8,121 bases of DNA. Source: Candidatus Peribacterales bacterium (GTDB lineage: Bacteria > Patescibacteriota > Gracilibacteria > Peribacterales > Peribacteraceae). Position numbers and translations under genes: made by a program. The stretch covers positions 1 through 8,121 of the forward strand of contig JAGVCI010000074.1 in assembly GCA_020059985.1 (NCBI GenBank), written 5' to 3'. Numbering within the stretch: the first letter of the stretch is position 1; every line of letters begins with the position of its first letter. Below the pieces are notes generated by a model, which was not told where the DNA came from, did no database searches, and saw nothing but the letters and a program-made list of their open reading frames with translations. Shown piece after piece: positions 6,059 through 8,121 of this stretch.

Positions 6059-7105
6059 ATGTTGGAAAAGCAGTATGCGGACACAACGATCCGCGAAACA
6101 CAGCAAAGGCTTACCGACGGCACGTTGGTCGATTTCAAGCCAGAACGTCCTCTGGTTACTCCCGAAAATATTTGGGACCAGCTCACGGACGAGCAGCGGG
6201 TCATGCAATGGACCAGACGATGGGCCGGACGTGTCACTCGATCCAAGACAGGCTTAACCGATGAAGACATGCTCCGAATACTGAATGACGGAATATCAGC
6301 TGATGATGCTCGGGGCATCGTTCTGCTATGGAACGCGTCGAAATGTAACGACAGTAACCCGACACGTGCGCAGCTCATCAATCGGGTGATGGAATCTTCG
6401 GAACGTGGCGAGACGCTGGAATTCTGTTTGAGCCAATGCATTGATAAGAAGCCGGAATCTCGCATGGCCAAGCTGCGATATTTGCTCCGCGGCGAGCGCG
6501 TACCCGTGCGTTCATTTATTACAGGCTTGGATAAGAAGGGATGGTCGCCATTTCGTGAGGCTTTAGCCGCTTTCCCGGATCGATCAACGGGCATGCTGTA
6601 TCTGGGTGATATGGATTGGTTTGGTCTCGATTGCTGCGACCGTTGGATCGACGAAGAGGGACTGAGCATCTTCCGTCAGGAGATAACAGAGGTACAGTAC
6701 AAGACTCAAAAGGAGGCCAACGAGTTTTTCGGTGAAGGTAAAGTTGCGGTACGTCTATGGTCCGAAGATTATTCTTTGGATCTCGTACGCCAAGAATACG
6801 AGCGTGCTCGAACGAACGAGTCGTGGCGGACCGATGACTTTATGAAGACCAGCAGGTATCCCTATATGAATCAATGGGGTTATCCCGCGCTTGCGAAGGA
6901 GCTCGATGTGAATCGCGAGCAACTACGCTCGTTCATCGATGATGATATCATCAGAACAGCTGCACAGTATCGTGTCGAAGCAAACGTTCTCCGCGCGAAG
7001 AACGGCATCCAGTGTTGGGCGGAAACAGTAGGATCTCTTCAATGGCCATTGGAAATTTCGAATTATGACCGCAACGGTTTGCCTCCTACACTCATCCTCG
7101 CATGA
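6059..7105 (+). CDS. Unrecognised 348-residue cytoplasmic protein under attenuator control
   Basis: The start is the ATG at 6059-6061. An upstream TTG at 5999 would extend the frame but lies in the antiterminator/terminator arms, so it is not chosen. I do not recognise a family. The protein is soluble, with no signal peptide or membrane segment. It is rich in charged residues and Trp, and has six cysteines (96, 123, 127, 192, 193, 319) without a clear zinc motif. The N-terminal half (about 1-145) is helical in character (GLTDEDMLRIL, TRAQLINRV). The second half has a strand-like block ending in MLYLGDMDWFGLD (179-191), then helical segments with KVAVRLWSEDYSLDLV (228-243) and AAQYRVEANVL (301-311), ending with WAETVGSLQWPLEI (320-333). 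A faint resemblance of this second half to tRNA-dependent cyclodipeptide synthases was considered, but key residues do not line up. The last codons overlap the peptidase start (ATGA), so the two proteins probably act in one pathway. Confidence 0.85.
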   Translation: MLEKQYADTTIRETQQRLTDGTLVDFKPERPLVTPENIWDQLTDEQRVMQWTRRWAGRVTRSKTGLTDEDMLRILNDGISADDARGIVLLWNASKCNDSNPTRAQLINRVMESSERGETLEFCLSQCIDKKPESRMAKLRYLLRGERVPVRSFITGLDKKGWSPFREALAAFPDRSTGMLYLGDMDWFGLDCCDRWIDEEGLSIFRQEITEVQYKTQKEANEFFGEGKVAVRLWSEDYSLDLVRQEYERARTNESWRTDDFMKTSRYPYMNQWGYPALAKELDVNREQLRSFIDDDIIRTAAQYRVEANVLRAKNGIQCWAETVGSLQWPLEISNYDRNGLPPTLILA

Positions 7106-8061
7106 AGCAATTTCTTCTCCCAGAGCGCCCCTGGGTTGGCATCATTAGTCCGTCTTATCCCGTCGCAGAGCGAAGAGAGACAATCAGTCGCGCTATTGCG
7201 TCCTTGGAATCGTTGGGATGCGAGGTCGTAAGGAGTTCGACGTTGCTCGGATCCGCTGGATATCGGTCCGGTTCTATCAATGAACGCTCTCTTGATCTGA
7301 ACGGATTTCTGCGTGATCCGACGATCGATCTCATCATCTGTTCCACGGGAGGATTCAACAGTAACGAGCTTCTCGAGTCGGTGGATCTCCGGGCAGCGAA
7401 GGAATCGAAAGCCTGTCTTGTGGGATACAGCGACGTGACAGCCCTCACGCTGGGGCTTCGAACAATTTCGGGCATGCAGACTGTGCATGGCCCCATGCTC
7501 GTCGATATCGATCAGGACCCGAATTGTTTTGTCAGGTTATTCGAAGCCCTGAGGGAAAAACAAGATGTAACTCTTCCAGACGAAGTGTGGGATTCCAAAG
7601 ATAGGAGAAGAACATATCCGGGACTGCGAGCACTCTCGAAGAAACTTCCGCGGTGCAGCGGAACGATCGTCGCTGGCAACCTGAGCACCTTCAATTTATT
7701 ACTCGGCACTCCGTACCAACCATCGGTTGATGGAGTTGTGTTGTTTCTGGAATATGACCTGGAAGAGAGGAATGCATTCCCAAGTCTCCAGCGATTACTC
7801 TGGCAAGTAAGGCAGGCGGGAATGTTCAAAGACATTAATGGACTTGTTTTTGGGATTTTGCAGGAAGCTGTCGCCAAAGAGGAGACGTCCGATTGGGATC
7901 TCTCTTCGCTTCTCGCAGAAGTCACAGACTCTTTTGATTTTCCGGTCTTGTTCGACGCGCCTTTCGGTCACGTGCATCCCTCCTGGATTCTTCCAAACGG
8001 TTTAGAGGTCCAACTAAAAACGGACGGAGGGCGTCCGTCCGTTTCGATGGCAGGCAGTTGA
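7102..8061 (+). CDS. S66-family serine peptidase, MccF type (LD-carboxypeptidase superfamily)
   Basis: 319 residues, near full family length, cytoplasmic. The S66 layout is complete: N-terminal VGIISPSYP (12-20), YRSGSINERSLDLN (54-67), GGFNSNELL (83-91), nucleophile elbow VGYSDVTAL (107-115) with Ser110, then LFLEYD (214-219) with Glu217 and PFGHVHP (287-293) with His290, giving the Ser-Glu-His triad. The GGxNSNxLL and YRSGSIxER blocks are those of the MccF branch; muramoyl-tetrapeptide carboxypeptidases (LdcA) usually show a GGYG-like block instead. MccF cleaves the peptide/aminoacyl-nucleotide link in microcin C-type compounds that poison aminoacyl-tRNA synthetases, giving immunity; housekeeping peptidoglycan recycling remains possible. 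The start overlaps the stop of the 348-residue gene (ATGA), so translation is coupled and expression shares the upstream attenuator. The family call is strong; the substrate is inferred. Confidence 0.9.
   Translation: MKQFLLPERPWVGIISPSYPVAERRETISRAIASLESLGCEVVRSSTLLGSAGYRSGSINERSLDLNGFLRDPTIDLIICSTGGFNSNELLESVDLRAAKESKACLVGYSDVTALTLGLRTISGMQTVHGPMLVDIDQDPNCFVRLFEALREKQDVTLPDEVWDSKDRRRTYPGLRALSKKLPRCSGTIVAGNLSTFNLLLGTPYQPSVDGVVLFLEYDLEERNAFPSLQRLLWQVRQAGMFKDINGLVFGILQEAVAKEETSDWDLSSLLAEVTDSFDFPVLFDAPFGHVHPSWILPNGLEVQLKTDGGRPSVSMAGS
8016..8044 (-). terminator. Probable terminator of a convergent minus-strand gene
   Basis: AAACGGACGG (8018-8027) and CCGTCCGTTT (8035-8044) form a perfect 10-bp stem with a 7-base loop. 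Read leftward, the stem ends in a T5 run (complement of 8016-8020), as in an intrinsic terminator; read rightward the T run is only three bases. The hairpin lies within the last codons of the S66 peptidase gene, 21 bases past the stop of the probable minus-strand gene. Confidence 0.6.
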
Positions 8062-8064
8062 TCA

Positions 8065-8121
8065 TCAATCCTTCTTCCTCCCCATCATCCCGTCCAGCGA
8101 CCAGCAGCCCGCACCTCCAAG
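8065..8121 (-). CDS. Probable C-terminal end of a convergent gene, cut by window edge
   Basis: From the right edge, a minus-strand frame is open for 18 codons, ending GMMGRKKD and a TGA stop at 8065-8067. The only support is the basic tail, the terminator-like hairpin just downstream (8016-8044) and the tight convergent spacing of 3 bases to the peptidase stop. Too little is visible to name a product. Confidence 0.4.
   Translation of the reverse strand, partial: LGGAGCWSLDGMMGRKKD

Noticed and set aside
5521..6669. A 382-residue minus-strand open frame across the end of the Clp gene, the leader and the start of the 348-residue gene
   Set aside because: It is antisense to the conserved D2 module, has a Ser/Arg-rich composition typical of a shadow frame, and spans the attenuator.
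6509..7105. Assignment of the 348-residue protein as a cyclodipeptide synthase
   Set aside because: The general pattern is suggestive, but no GxSxxN nucleophile motif is present and the Tyr-Glu spacing (YRVE) differs from the family's Y-x3-E.

Overview
The window reads as a chromosomal stretch of a bacterium with moderately high GC, dense gene packing and the standard genetic code (TGA serves as a stop in two overlapping or adjacent frames). An S-layer-homology/beta-propeller surface protein, a divergent membrane-anchored Clp-type ATPase behind a small membrane protein, and starts with no visible Shine-Dalgarno sequence together suggest a Candidate Phyla Radiation lineage, perhaps Peregrinibacteria or Peribacteria. 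That placement is an inference from gene content; the window has no rRNA or ribosomal marker to test it.

Layout. Positions 1-2328 (minus) hold a large secreted SLH plus beta-propeller protein whose 3' end lies outside the window. It sits 54 bases downstream of tmk (2383-2970, minus), a thymidylate kinase whose P-loop lysine is replaced by threonine. A 60-base divergent region (2971-3030) carries an inverted repeat and a perfect extended -10 box facing right. From there runs a two-gene operon: a 136-residue multi-pass membrane protein (3031-3441) and, with no gap at all, an 804-residue membrane-anchored Clp/Hsp100-like double AAA+ protein (3442-5856). Its first ATPase module looks dead and its second looks intact.

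The most interesting part is 5863-8061. A good sigma-70 type promoter (5863-5890) is followed by a 16-codon leader ORF (5902-5952), then by two mutually exclusive RNA helices: a 16-bp antiterminator (5943-5958 with 5993-6008) and an intrinsic terminator (6001-6025 plus a T run). The leader stop codon lies inside the 5' arm of the antiterminator, and two adjacent His codons lie just upstream, which is the layout of classical ribosome-mediated transcription attenuation. The controlled operon has an unrecognised 348-residue protein (6059-7105) overlapping by ATGA an S66-family peptidase of the MccF type (7102-8061). MccF enzymes detoxify peptidyl-aminoacyl-adenylate inhibitors of aminoacyl-tRNA synthetases. 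An operon switched on by ribosome stalling at a hungry codon would therefore be a logical resistance circuit, although that biological reading is a hypothesis.

The right edge has a strong hairpin inside the 3' end of the peptidase gene, with its T run facing left, and the probable last 18 codons of a convergent minus-strand gene.
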